Shown here one piece after another: positions 40,417 through 51,764 of a stretch of DNA of 64,000 nt. The translations under genes were made by a program, and so were the position numbers. Source of the DNA: Monomorium pharaonis (lineage: Eukaryota > Arthropoda > Insecta > Hymenoptera > Formicidae); NCBI RefSeq assembly GCF_013373865.1, contig NC_050473.1, positions 23,911,662 to 23,975,661 of the forward strand, written 5' to 3'. Within the stretch, counting starts at the first letter, position 1; every line of letters begins with the position of its first letter. The notes under the pieces are model-generated. The model was not told where the DNA came from. It saw nothing but the letters and a program-made list of their open reading frames with translations, and made no database searches.

Positions 40417-41615
40417 TTTTCGGAAAAACTATATCTTTTACTAATCGCACTTGAAAACTAATTGCACACACAGACTTCGGATAAACTTGCTCAGAAATAG
40501 ACTTGAAAACGTCTAAGGGATGCTCTCACCTATATATACTTATGCTATTTGTAAGTCACATGATCTTTGAAAAGAATTTCAAAAAAGAGAAAGCTAAGAT
40601 TTATCATGTTACTATAGGTTCAATTGTATCAAAGAAATTTTTCAGGTATAATATTAAACGCAGACTACAGTATCCGCATGTTATTTTATTTTATTTTATT
40701 TTATTTTATTTTTATTTATTTAAATATTTTTATGTTTATAAAATCTAGCAGCCTGATATCGGCGCTCGCTAGCAGCCAAGATAAGAGCGCTGCTTATACG
40801 ATTAGTGTAGTGGGGAGTGAGGCCCGATTGCGCGCATAAACGGTCGGACACAGTTCCATAGTAGGGAAGAGAGAAAGAGAAAGCAAACTCTAACTGGGGT
40901 GGAATATACGTAATATAATTTTTATTATTTAATTATTTATAATTTAAATTAGAATACATATGCATATGTAATCTAACTCAAATTATAAATAATCAAATAA
41001 AAATTACATTACATATATGAAATAATAATAATAAAGTCTCTTTACCTGAGCGGCGGTGGTGGTGAGCACAAAGGACTTTCGAAAACATGTTGAGACAAGT
41101 TTCTCATTTATTAGAAAAACAATAAACAAAAGAGTTTTGAAATTTATGATAGGGTAATTTGTTAAAAAGAAACAATAAACAAAAGAAAAAAGAAAGTTTA
41201 AAATTTACGACAGGGTAATTTGTTTAAAAAAAACAATAAACAAAAGAAAAAAGAAAGTTTAAAATTTATGATAGGGTAATTTGTTAAAAAGAAACAATAA
41301 ACAAAAGAAAATTTATGACAGGGTCAATTGTTACACAGAAACAATAAACAAAAGAAAAAAGAAAGTTTAAAATTTATGACAAGGAAATTTGTTTAAAAGA
41401 AACAATAAACAAAAGAAAATTTATGACAGGGTCAATTGTTACACAGAAACAATAAACAAAAGATAAAAAGAAATTTATGACAGGCTCAATTGTTATAAAG
41501 AACAATAAGAACAAAAGGAATTTGAAATTTATTTGACAGGTAATTACCTTTTCCCCTCCCCCCCTCCCCCTCCCCCATTCTATGTTTGGGTTAGAACTCT
41601 CATAGTACTACTACT
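40417..41615 (-). repeat. Right terminal inverted repeat of Polinton element 2
   Basis: Inverted counterpart of 24705-25648, with the same purine/pyrimidine patch near the tip, the same TATATATA element (40533-40541) and one degenerate CACATG box. It is about 255 nt longer than the left TIR because its minisatellite (41100-41500) has more units. Confidence 0.9.
41100..41500. repeat. Minisatellite in the right TIR, about 7 units
   Basis: Units of about 50-65 bp built of AAAATTTATGACAGGGTCAATT (or GGGTAATTTGTT) plus AAAGAAACAATAAACAAAAG. The left TIR has about three. The difference accounts for most of the TIR length difference. Confidence 0.85.
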
Positions 41616-42049
41616 ACGAATATTTCCCGCGCGCCGGATACGCGCGGTTATGACCATATATGATCATGCGAAGGGCCCATTGCCCCACTATTACACCAAA
41701 TCCGCGGTACTATTTAAGCCGCTGCCGAACAGCGGCCCGCGAGATCAGTGATAGTCAATCAAGCCGATACATATGACCCGCGAGATTAGCATACGAACTC
41801 AGAGTTCGGGACTTAGACACAACGCATCTCGAGCGAGCGAATATACAGCGCGCTATCTCAGAGCCGCGCGCCGTATCTTATCACTTCTGAGTAAGACGAC
41901 ACGGCACCTTCGCCGATCGCAAGTGTAAAGAACTACCTTGTAACTAAGAGAATAAACACTTCTTTTGTTAAATACTAATAACAAGTGTGTTGGTGACTCG
42001 AGGACCCTGCCAACGAAAGCCTCCTTTCGCGAGTTTCTACTCCCCACAT
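41616..42049 (+). mobile_element. LTR-like repeat family A, 3' part (right of the Polinton)
   Basis: It resumes at ACGAATATTTCCC and continues in step with the minus strand of 7420-7965: GGGCCCATTGCCCC, TATTTAAG near 41711, AATAAACAC near 41952, and GCGAGTTTCTACTCC. Another foldback interrupts it at about 42050; the match resumes at 43826 (TGGGATCCTAAGGC), which is past the presumed LTR end. Confidence 0.65.
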
Positions 42050-43826
42050 AGAAATTGGCATCCAGTGGATGTCCAATGGACGTCCATTAAACCTCTATAG
42101 ATCCATGGGATGTCTATGTCCATGGTGGAAGTCAGATAGACGTCCATTAGAGGTCTAGTAAACTTCCTTAGCTCCATTGGAGGTTTACCTCCATGGCGGA
42201 AGTTAGATAGATGTCCATTAGGGATTCAGTAAACTTCCATGGTTCCATTGAAGATTTACCTCCATGGCGGAAGTTAGATAGAGGTCCATTAAAGATCAAG
42301 TAAACGTCCATGGCTCCATTGGAGGTTTACCTCCATGGTGGAAGTTAGATAGACATCCATTAGGGATCTATTAAACATCCATACTCCATTGGATGTTTTC
42401 TTCCATGGTGCAAGTTAGATGGACGTCTATTAGGGATCCACTAAACTTTCATAACTCTATGGAACATTATTTCCATGATGGAAGTTAGACAGACGTTCAT
42501 TAAGGATCCATTAAATTTCCATAGCTCTATGGAACATTTACTTGCATGATGGAAGTTAGATAGACGTCCATTAGGTATCCATTAAACTTCCATAGCTGTA
42601 TGGAACACTTATTTTCATGGTAGAAGTTACCCAGACAACACGCTTGTCAGAATGAAAACTTTAAGAGAACTTTTTTAAGAAAACATTTAGATATCGTGGA
42701 AATAATGTCCAAATGCGAACATTTATCAGAGACATCTACTAAGAGAGGTCTTTGAGATATTTCATGGAAGAGTTTCATTTAAGTTTCTTGAAAATGTTAT
42801 GATATCAGCTTAATGTCTCATAAAAGATATCACAATGCTGTCCGATTTTTGAGCCGTCTATGCGCGTTGTAGTTGACTCAGAAATCAGACAACATTATAA
42901 CATCCTGAATGAGAGATCCATTTGATATTTAAAAAAATTATTATAAAGATAATGTTTCCAAAAATAACGGTTTGTCTACAATTACTGCGCACAAAAAAAT
43001 GCACAAAATCTAAATTTATCATGTACTGAACAAAAACAGAATAATAAATGTATTATTCAATTTTTCTTAGAATATATAATCTATATAGTTAAAACCATCT
43101 AATTAACCATTTGAACGCTTCAAAGTATTAATGCTAAATAGATCGCAATTTCCATCAAATTATTAAGGTTATGGAAAAAGATAAATTTAACAATGAAATT
43201 AATAAGTTAATAAATTAATGGTATTTATTTTTAATATGTTTTGCAAAATTTAATTGCTCTTATAGAAAATAATATAACGGGGTCAGTTTATAACATATAG
43301 GTATATGTAGACAATAACAAGTACTCATATCGATGAGTCAAATTGGCATAGCAGATAGAGTACAAGGTTTGTAATCCTAAGGTCCCGGGTTCAAAAACTA
43401 CAGGAGGCAAGTAAGAATAAAATAAAATAATATAATTTAAATTTAATTAATTAATAAAAATGTGTCTTAAATTTAGTATGTACTGTTGATAAAAATAATT
43501 TAAAAGAAATAAAATTTTTATTTTAAATTTTTATTTTGTCAATCATCTATCGAAGCTCCATGAAGCCTCTATTAATGATCCACGAAACGTCTGTCAGTCA
43601 TCCATCGAGGCTCCGTGAAGCCTCTATTAATGATCCACACAACGTCTAATAGACTTTTTTGACGACCTCTAATGGAGGTCTAATGGACGTCCACAATGCG
43701 GAACTGTGGATTTCTAATGGCTCTATATTGGACGTTTAATGGACGTCCACTAGAAGTTTAAACTTCCAGTGGACGTCCATTAGACGTCTACTGGAGGTTT
43801 TATTTCTATGTGGGATCCTAAGGCAG
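42050..43826. mobile_element. Foldback element of TGGACGTCCA words, with nested repeats
   Basis: It begins TAGAAATTGGCATCC and ends ATTTCTA, within an outer CATAGAAAT/ATTTCTATG palindrome. The left arm (42055-42620) is a tandem array of units of about 85 bp with GGAAGTTAGATAGACGTCCAT and CCATTGGAGGTTTACCTCCATGG; the right arm (43545-43820) has AATGGACGTCCA words. 42630 onward is a nested CCCAGACAACACGC-type end plus a tRNA-like repeat. No gene. Confidence 0.6.
43090..43510 (+). repeat. tRNA-like repeat, copy 3, uninterrupted
   Basis: It contains TGGCATAGCAGATAGAGTAC (A-box-like) at about 43353 and CCCGGGTTCAAAAAC (B-box-like) at about 43384, with A/T-rich flanks. It serves as the empty-site reference for the insertions at 16570 and 45436. 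Confidence 0.65.
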
Positions 43827-44500
43827 CAACGAACACAATAAGATTATTTGTCGCACCGCAAAGTACGGCAAAATCATTTTGTTGCACCGCAAGGTACAAC
43901 AATATCATTGGATTAAAATATCGTTCACATTATTCTTATAGAGTTTTCTATTGGGAAAACTAGTGCAACACTGGTGAGCATTGAGTGCAATTTTATTGTT
44001 TTACTGTAAAAATCAGTTCACATATTTTCAGTGTTTAATGTTCTAATGACAAAATTGATGCAAAAAAATTGCACCAAGTGCAACTTTTGCTCCACTGTCT
44101 TTTGAGACGGTGGAAGGTGCCAGTGCAAATTAAATAGATATTATGTTCGTGCTTTAAGGTATTACATTAAAGTATATGTTATTACATTATTTTAGTAAAC
44201 TTTATAACAATGAAATTGTTTAATTTTTAAACCTGTCTAATGATGTGTTCCACTGAACCACACTAAACCTGCACTATTATTGCGCTAGTGGAGTTTTTAT
44301 CGAAATCTATCGCAGCGTTCAAATAATGTTTATTATTTTTATTATTTGACACTTAAAGCTCATATTGCTCGCACGCGTGCGGCACTCACGTGTGCGAGCG
44401 ATATGAGTCTCAAAGAAAGACGCATCTGCATGGTGCTGTGCAGTCACACTGTGACGATTATTAAGCACACGTGCAAGCACTGTGCAGTCACTGTGCAGAC
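43827..44500. other. Unassigned sequence after the LTR-like repeat
   Basis: 43827-43920 resembles the inner side of 7480-7550 (TGGGATCCTAAGGCAGCAACGA against the complement there) and may be retroelement leader. 44345-44470 has short CGCACACGTG and GTGCACAG palindromes. No gene is seen. Confidence 0.4.
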
Positions 44501-44778
44501 ATTTTGTTATCTGGATTAACATTCTGACATTATATGTTATCTTTTAGAAGTCTCTTTATGTTGTCATTTTTAGAAACAGGATATCTTTTAGAGATTTTTT
44601 TGACAACATATTGGTCACGTCATTCCATGATGTCAAAATACGGTACATTTTATGACGTCAGGAATTTGTGACATTCGACCATCATTTTACCGTCATAAGG
44701 GCGTCATTTCGTGACGTCAAGAATAGTCAGTAAATGACCATTTTGAGACGTCAAAATGACGTGAGCTTACTACCTGGG
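44500..44778. repeat. TGACGTCA foldback right arm, ends GCTTACTACCTGGG
   Basis: Inverted counterpart of 5763-6010 with the same order of words (GTCACAAATTC, CGGTACATTTT, GGCGTCATTTCGTGACGTCA). Its own left arm was not identified with confidence; the nearest left-end motif (CCCAGACAACACGC, 42630) does not share the flanking dinucleotide. Confidence 0.65.
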
Positions 44779-44816
44779 ATACAACGTTAAAAACTACATA
44801 GTTGGAAACGTTACTA

Positions 44817-44935
44817 CAGTGGAACCCCGCGTTAGCGGACTGTTTGGGGCTCTGAGTCCGCTAACGCGGGGTTATCCCCTATTGCTTGGTTTCACTCCCA
44901 CTCCGTGAAATTCAGGGACGTAACGGTATTGCCAT
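44817..44935. mobile_element. pogo/Tigger-like MITE, truncated copy
   Basis: It starts CAGTGGAACCCCGCGTTAGCG after TA and matches 6873-6990, then is cut at 44935 by the start of the next TGACGTCA foldback (CCCAGGTAGC at 44936). Confidence 0.75.
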
Positions 44936-45300
44936 CCCAGGTAGCAAGCTCACGTCATTTTGACGTCCCAAAATGGTCATTTACTGACTATTCTTGACGT
45001 CACGAAATGACCCTTATGACGTTAAAATGACGGTCGAATGTCACAAATTCTTGACGTCATGAAATGTACCGTATTTTGACGCCATAGAATGACGTGAACA
45101 ATATGTTGTCAAAAAGATCTCTAAAAGATATCCTGTTTCTGAAAATGATAACATAAAGAGACTTCTAAAAGATAACATATAATGTCAGAATGTTAACCAA
45201 TGCGTCGTTTTTTGAGAACAGAAAGATATCATGAAACTAATATCTAAAAGATTTCTTAAATCGGATATCTTTAAAATGCAACTAGAGATTTAAAAATAAA
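44936..45300. repeat. TGACGTCA foldback left arm
   Basis: Near-identical to 5763-6110, leading into the tRNA-like repeat as in that copy. The right end was not identified; later insertions at 45436 and 51034 obscure it. Confidence 0.65.
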
Positions 45301-45435
45301 ATAAAAAATTTTTTTTTATTCTTATCAACAGTACGTACTAAATTTAGGACAAATTTTTATTAATTAATTAAATTTAAATTATATTATTTTATTTTATTCT
45401 TATTTGCCGTTGGTAGGTTTTCAACCCGGGACCTT
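45300..45435 (-). repeat. tRNA-like repeat, copy 4, first part (resumes at 50947)
   Basis: It ends ...CAACCCGGGACCTT, and the repeat continues at 50945 with TTAGGATTACAAACC. The intact order (GGGACCTTAGGATTACGAACC) is visible at 6268-6288. The interruption is the 45436-50944 element. Confidence 0.7.
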
Positions 45436-45493
45436 CCCAAATAGCACACGATATTCTATGGATATCCATTCTTGATCCATAAAGTATAAAGTA

Positions 45494-46558
45494 CCCAGTG
45501 AACACAGTAATATAGCAGCAGTGTAACAGCAATGTAACCGAATATAACAGGTTACGTTACTCTGAAATTACACGTAACTTACATGTAAGTTACAATTTCC
45601 GACTCAGCAACATAACATGTTATAATTACATGTTATCTAACCGTTACACAACAATTACAAAGAAAAATAAAATAAAATAAAAATTTCCTTTTTTTTTAAT
45701 TATTTTTATCAACAGCACATACTAAATTTAGGACAAATTTTTATTAATTAATTAAATTTAAATTATGTTATTTTTTATTTTATTCTTACTTGCCGCTGCT
45801 AGGTTTGAAATAGGGATTTTAGGATGACGAACCTTGTACTCTACCTGCTACGCCAATTTGATTCATCGATATGGGTACTTGTTATTGTCTACATATACCT
45901 ATATGTTATAAACTGACGCAACTATATTATTTTTTATAAAAGCAATCAAATTTTACAAAACATATTAAAAATAAATAGCATTAATTTATTTACTTATTAA
46001 TTTCATTGTTAAATTTATCTTTTTCCATAACCTTAATAATTTGATGGAAATTGCGATCTATTTAGCACTAATCTTTGAAGCGTTCAAATGATTAATTAAA
46101 TGGTTAACTATATAGATCATAATTCTAAGAAAAATTGAATAGTATACATTTATTATTCTGTTTTTGTTCAGCACATGATGAATTTAGATTTTGTGCATTT
46201 TTTGTGCGCAGTAATTGTAGACAAACCGTTATTTTTGAAAACATTATCTTTATAATAATTTTTTTTATTATTAAATAGATCTGTCATTCAGAATGTTATA
46301 ATGTCTGATTTCTGAGTCAACTACGACGCATCGTTCCGTAATAACATTGATACGAACGTGTTATGTTACGATTATACAATTTTTGTTGAATAATTGTAAC
46401 GCCAAAACGATGTATAACAGCTAGATCACTTGCGTATAACAAATATTACGTAACAGGTTATTTCCATGTTATATAGCACCTACATATCACAAGAATAACA
46501 ATGTTAAATTACATGTAACTTCCATGTTATATTGCCGCTATAAAATGTGTTCACTGGG
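45494..46558. mobile_element. Foldback element of GTTACATGTAAC words, ends CCCAGTGAACAC, TSD TA
   Basis: Left end CCCAGTGAACACAGTAATAT, right end GTGTTCACTGGG, TA on both sides (45492-45493, 46559-46560). Arms of about 150 bp are rich in TAACATGTTA and TTACATGTAA words; the middle holds tRNA-like copy 5 (45660-46110, minus). Another element of the same end type begins at 63806. Confidence 0.8.
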
Positions 46559-47539
46559 TATATACAGGACATTATACATATATAAAATGAATATTTATGT
46601 ATGGATATAAATGTATGTACGTCATATGTACATAATACAAATATACTTTGATGCACTAATTACTTATACATCCCCATGTATATTGTGTGTATATTGTATT
46701 TATATACATGCAGGTACGTATTGAAATATACATAGATGTACTTTCATGTACATCGGACAAACATATTTTCATGGATTAGTTTAAGATGTTTTTCGATGCA
46801 TGTCGAATGTTTATTGTATGTATATACGTGTATGTACCTGTCGAAATAAACATAAATGTACGTCGGATAAATATACTTTCGTGGATCTGTCTAGGATATT
46901 TTCCGATATATATCAAACACCTATTGTATGTATGTGTCGAAATGAACATAAATGTATTTTTACCTACATTGGATGAATATACTTTCATGGATCCGTCTAG
47001 GATATTTTCTGATGCACTTCGAATGTACATTGCATATGTATACTTATCGAAATGTATACAAATGTACTTTCTGAGTACATTGGATGAATATACTTTCGTG
47101 GATCAGTCATTTATTTTTCTGCCAGTGAAGGGTTTGAAAACTTGGCGCTGCAAAAAACCCCATTTGAAGTCTGAACATATTCCACACAGCACACTTTATC
47201 CTAGGGATGTCCCTGGGATGTCATTTTGGGATATCGCAATATCGTTGGATATCCGTGGACCGTCTGCGATATCCGAGGGATATCCAAGGAAAACACAAAT
47301 GTCCACCGATTTGACATCTTGTAGATATCTCAAACGATATCCAGACGATGTCCAAGGGATTTCCTGAGATATCGTAATATACCCTAGTGAAAAAATTTGT
47401 CAGAATAAAAAAAATTTTTTTCAGGATTTCTGATAAATGTTTGGATTTTTTATAATTGAAACGTTTTTCGGAAAAACTTTAAAAATAAAAAATTTTGATT
47501 AATTAAAAAAATTTTTGAATATTTCTAACAAGGGAACCT

Positions 47540-49150
47540 CGCGAACTCGAAAATTCTGATTTTAATGAAACTTGGCATAAATGTTTAGAGGGTAAATACA
47601 TGAATTTAGAAATTTATCGTAGCTGCCCATAAACGGTTTAAAGGGGTGAAACCACCCTTCAAAGATTGAGACATTTTTCGTTTTCTCGATATATCTCGTA
47701 AATTAAACAAAATATTAAAAAATGTTTTATACAAAAGTTTTACAATAAAAGTATTTCTATCTAACTACAGTAATTAAATTTAAAAAAAAATTTTTTTAAA
47801 CAATTGTTTTTTAATTTTTGAAAAAAAATTTTTTTTCAAAATTTTATTAATGTGATTAGATAGAGATATTGTTACCACAAAACTTTTGTATAAAACATTT
47901 TTTGATATCTCCAATACTTTTCGAGATATATCGGAAAAAGCAAAAATCTGCTCTACACTATGCACTGAAAAAAGCATGAGAGAATGCGATAGCACCGCGA
48001 CGGAGAGCGTTAAAAAATATTTTAAAGAAATTTTTTATTAAGGTTTATTTATGATATTGAATATAATATAAGATACTAAAAATATAATAAAATAAAGTAA
48101 TATAAAATAATAATATTTTGTATAATATAATAATATGTAATAATATAATATAATAATGTCGCACGTGAATGCATGCTGATGTGAGTGAGAAAGAGTAAAT
48201 AATATTAATATAATATAGTAATATAATAATATAATATAATATAAAATATTTATATCCAGACTTCTTGGTCCGGATCCATTAGCGGTGACATGCCAAAGAG
48301 TCGACGCAGATCGACGACATCTGCCAATCCAAATCGGCTATATGATTTGTCAATTAAGTTATTATTTCGCTCTCTGTCGATCTTGCAAAAGTATCGCGTC
48401 CAAAATCTTTTCTTATATTGATAAATCCATGTATGTGGATGTTATAGAGATATATCTATGTCTAGATACAAAATTAACATATTTTAGTGTGGCATTATAC
48501 ATTGAACAACAATATACTTTGAATCAGGGTAATGAAAATGCAAATTAAAAAATAATGCATTACTTATTAATTTTTTAATATTTTTTTATTACATTTTTAG
48601 TATCTTATATTATATTCAATATCATAAATAAACCTTAATAAAAAATTTTTTAAAAATATTTTTTAACGCTCTCCGTCGCGGTGCTATCGCATTCTCTCAT
48701 GCTTTTTTCAGTGCATAGTGTAGAGCAGATTTTTGCTTTTTCCGATATATCTCGAAAAGTATTGGAGATATCAAAAAATGTTTTATACAAAAGTTTTATG
48801 GTAACAATATCTCTATCTAACTACATTAATAAAATTTTGAAAAAAAATTTTTTTTCAAAAATTAAAAAACAATTGTTTAAAAAAAAATTTTTTTTTTAAT
48901 TTAATTACTGTAGTTAGATAGAAATACTTTTATTGTAAAACTTTTGTATAAAACATTTTTTAATATTTTGTTTAGTTTACGTGATATATCGAGAAAACGA
49001 AAAATGTCTCAATCTTTGAAGGGTGGTTTCACCCCTTTAAACCGTTTATGGGCAGCTACGATAAATTTCTAAATTCATGTATTTACCCCCCCTACATTTA
49101 TGCCAAGTTTCATTAAAATCAGAATTTTCGAGTTCGCGAGGTTTCCTTGT
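47540..49150. repeat. Long inverted repeat nested in the 47181-50106 element
   Basis: The arms of about 560 bp are nearly identical: CTCGCGAACTCGAAAATTCT at 47537 and AGAATTTTCGAGTTCGCGAG at 49121, and AACGCTCTCCGTCGCGGTGC at 48666 mirrors 47990-48012. The 500-bp spacer (48090-48590) has an 87-residue frame (48285-48548) without recognisable motifs. The arms produce identical short open frames on opposite strands; these are repeat products. Confidence 0.85.
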
Positions 49151-49332
49151 AAGTATTTTTGAGAGTTTCTAAGAATTGAAAAAAACTTGAACAAAAAATA
49201 AAAAATTCTAATTATTTTTACGGCAATTTTGTAAGAGAAAGAAGACTATAATATAACATGTTTCAGCCAAGCCACAGTCGTACCTGTTAAAGCATGTTTA
49301 ATAGTTTTATATCTCTATACCTGAAAAAACGG

Positions 49333-49385
49333 TCACCCATCCAAGTGTCAACCCTCGCCGATGTCGCTTGACTTTGAACACCGTA
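49333..49385 (-). repeat. 5S rRNA-like segment, copy 1
   Basis: The minus strand reads CAAAGTCAAGCGACATCGG, then CACTTGGATGGGTGACCG. These match the internal control region of 5S rRNA (box A AGTTAAGCAACGTCGG and box C TACTTGGATGGGTGACCG). The rest of a 5S gene is not recognisable, so this is a 5S-derived promoter module as in SINE3-type elements, or a pseudogene. Confidence 0.7.
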
Positions 49386-50109
49386 CGCATTCTAACGCTT
49401 CGTGGTGATCCATAAACACTTCTTGTTTATGGATTCATATTTGTTATAGATCATTACAATAGATGTTGTCAGAAGGATAAAACATGTATAGTTAACTTAT
49501 ATTTTTATAAATAAATATGAAGTTTTACCATTTTTTTTACTTTTTTTACTATTTTTATATATGCGCGCAAAATAGTATGTAGACTAACTTATTAAAAAAT
49601 CTGTTTTTGCTCTGTTTGTATAAAATAAAAAAATTTTTTTAATGTCATTTTTTATAATTTTTTAGTATATGTGGCATATTATTAATATGCCACATTGTTT
49701 CCATAAGTGTATTTTCTTTATGTTCTGACGTTTTAATCTACGTTTCTTAAAGATTTAATTTACACTTCTGTCACTCTTTTGTTACATTATAATCAACTTT
49801 CTCTTTACACTTGATTTATGCTCCATTAATTGTAGAGATAAAAGATATGATGGGATATTATTTGGATGTAATAGGATATCGTAAGATATTAATGAATATT
49901 ATACAATATCTTATAATATTTTAAGATATTTTTTGGGATATCGAAATATATTAATAAGATATCATATAATATCTTAAGATATTTTACGATATTTTAAGAT
50001 ATTTTTGTAGGATATCCCAGGAGCTACTCATTGAGATATCCGTGGAATCGCTTTCGTCTGTCTGGGATAATTTGGGATATCCTCAGGATAAAGTGTGCTG
50101 TGTGGGATA

Positions 50110-50530
50110 TGAACTATATAGTTAACCATCTAATTAACCATTTAAACGCTTCAAAATATTAGTGCTAAATAGATCGCAATTTCCATCAAATTATTAAGGT
50201 TATGGAAAAAGATAAATTTAACAATGAAATTTGAAGTAATAAAATTAATGCTATTTATTTGTAATGTTTTGCAAAATTGAATTGCTTTTATAAAAAATAA
50301 TATAATTGCGTCCGTTTATGACATATAGGTATATGTAGACAATAACAAGTATCCATGTCGATGAGTCAAATTGGCGTAGCAGATAGAGTACAAGGTTCGT
50401 CATCCTAAGGTCCCGGGTTCCAGTGCTAGTAAGAATAAAATAAAATAATTTAAATTTAATTAATTAATAAAAATTTGTCCTAAATTTAATATGTACTGTT
50501 GATAAAAATAATTATTAAAAAAAAGAAATT
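50110..50530 (+). repeat. tRNA-like repeat, copy 6
   Basis: TGGCGTAGCAGATAGAGTAC at about 50372 and CCCGGGTTCCAG at about 50411, flanked by the same A/T-rich sequence as the other copies. Confidence 0.6.
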
Positions 50531-51764
50531 TTTATTTTATTTTTTTATCTCTAGTTGTAGTTTAAAGATATCCGATTTAAGAAATCTTTTAAATATCGGT
50601 TTCATGATACTTTTCGGTTCTCAAAAAACGGCGCATTGCTTAACATTCTGACATCATTATGTTATCTTTTAGAAGTCTCTTTATGTTATCATTTTCAGAA
50701 ACAGGATATCTTTCAGAGATTTTTTTGACAACATATTGTTTACTGGGTATATATATGTGATATACATGGAACGTGCAGCTATATGTTTTATGGATAAACA
50801 ATGGATCTTATATGGAGTGCATTTGCTGATACAATGTTTATACTATGAATGCTAATTTAAGTACATGTGGATATCCAATGGACATTCAATATCCATGAAC
50901 ATATATATAGTGTATATACATTGTATATTTTTGTGCTATTTGGGTTAGGATTACAAACCTTGTACTCTATCTGCTACGCCAGTTTGAATCATCGATATGG
51001 GTACTTGTTATTGTCTACATATACCTATATGTTCCCACACAGCACACTTTATCCTGAGGATATCCCAAATTATTCCAGACAGACGAAGGCGATCCCACAG
51101 ATATCTCAATGAGTAGCTCCCGGAATATCCTACAAAAATATCTTAAAATATCGTAAAATATTTTAAGATATCATATGATATCTTATTAATATATTTCGAT
51201 ATCCCCAAAAAATATCTTAAAATATTATAAGATATTGTAAGATATTCATTAATATTTTACGATATCCTATTACATCCAAATAATATCCCATCATATCTTT
51301 TTTATCTCTACAATTAATGGAGCATAAATCAAGTGTAAAGGGAAAGTTAATTATAATGTAACAAAAGAGTGACAGAAGTGTAAATTAAATCTAAGAAACG
51401 TAGATTAAAACGTCAGAACATAAAGAAAATACACTTATGGAAACAATGTGGCATATTAATAATATGCCACATATACTAAAAAATTATAAAAAATGACATT
51501 AAAAAATTTTTTTTATTTTATAAAAACAGAGCAAAAACAGATTTTTTAATAAGTTAGTCTACATACTATTTTGCGCGCATATATAAAAATAGTAAAAAAA
51601 GTAAAAAAATTGTAAAACTTCATATTTATTTATAAAAATATAAGTTAACTATACATGTTTTATCCTTCTGACAACATCTATTGTAATGATCTATAACAAA
51701 TATGAATCCATAAACAAGAAGTGTTTATGGATCACCACGAAGCGTTAGAATGCGTACGGTCTTC

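Larger units (their letters stand above)
24705..41615. mobile_element. Polinton/Maverick element 2, complete with TIRs and 6-bp target duplication, 16.9 kb
   Basis: Both ends read AGTAGTAGTACTATGAGAG inward, followed by a poly-purine patch and matching sequence for about 0.94 kb. Flanking hexamers are GCGAAT (24699-24704) and ACGAAT (41616-41621): one mismatch, consistent with an aged 6-bp duplication, as is usual for Polintons, whose ends start with AG. The uninterrupted target is visible at about 7965 in the related LTR-like repeat. The gene set covers replication (polymerase), integration (integrase-chromodomain), packaging (ATPase), maturation (protease), capsid (penton- and hexon-like) and membrane entry (phospholipase A2). 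Two later insertions lie inside: a foldback element (25812-26752) and a solo LTR (32601-33249). Confidence 0.93.
47181..50106. mobile_element. Foldback element of GGATATCC words with 5S-like module, ends CCCACACAGCAC, TSD AT
   Basis: It starts (T)CCACACAGCACACTTTATCC and ends GGATAAAGTGTGCTGTGTGGG, with AT at 47179-47180 and 50107-50108; the first base is T where a C is expected. The left arm has GGGATGTCCCTGGGATGTC words; the right arm has long GATATTTTAAGATATT arrays (49850-50030). Inside is a second inverted repeat (arms 47540-48090 and 48590-49150) and a 5S-like segment (49333-49385). Confidence 0.75.
45436..50944. mobile_element. Composite foldback element, ends CCCAAATAGCAC / GTGCTATTTGGG, TSD TT, with nested insertions
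   Basis: The ends are perfect 12-bp complements, flanked by TT (45434-45435, 50945-50946), and sit in a tRNA-like repeat whose empty site is in this window (6268-6288). Its own material is GGATATCC/ATATAC words (45450-45490, 46560-47175, 50750-50940), including diverged tandem units of about 85-110 bp at 46700-47110 (GGATGAATATACTTTC type). Two further elements (45494-46558 and 47181-50106) and tRNA-like copies at 45660-46110 and 50110-50530 are nested inside. Confidence 0.75.

Noticed and set aside
42630..44778. One foldback element spanning both end motifs
   Set aside because: The flanks are TA and AT and the arms belong to different word families; more likely pieces of separate elements.
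46786..47367. 193-residue open frame
   Set aside because: It crosses an ATATAC-type tandem array and the end of a transposon at 47181, so it cannot be one gene.
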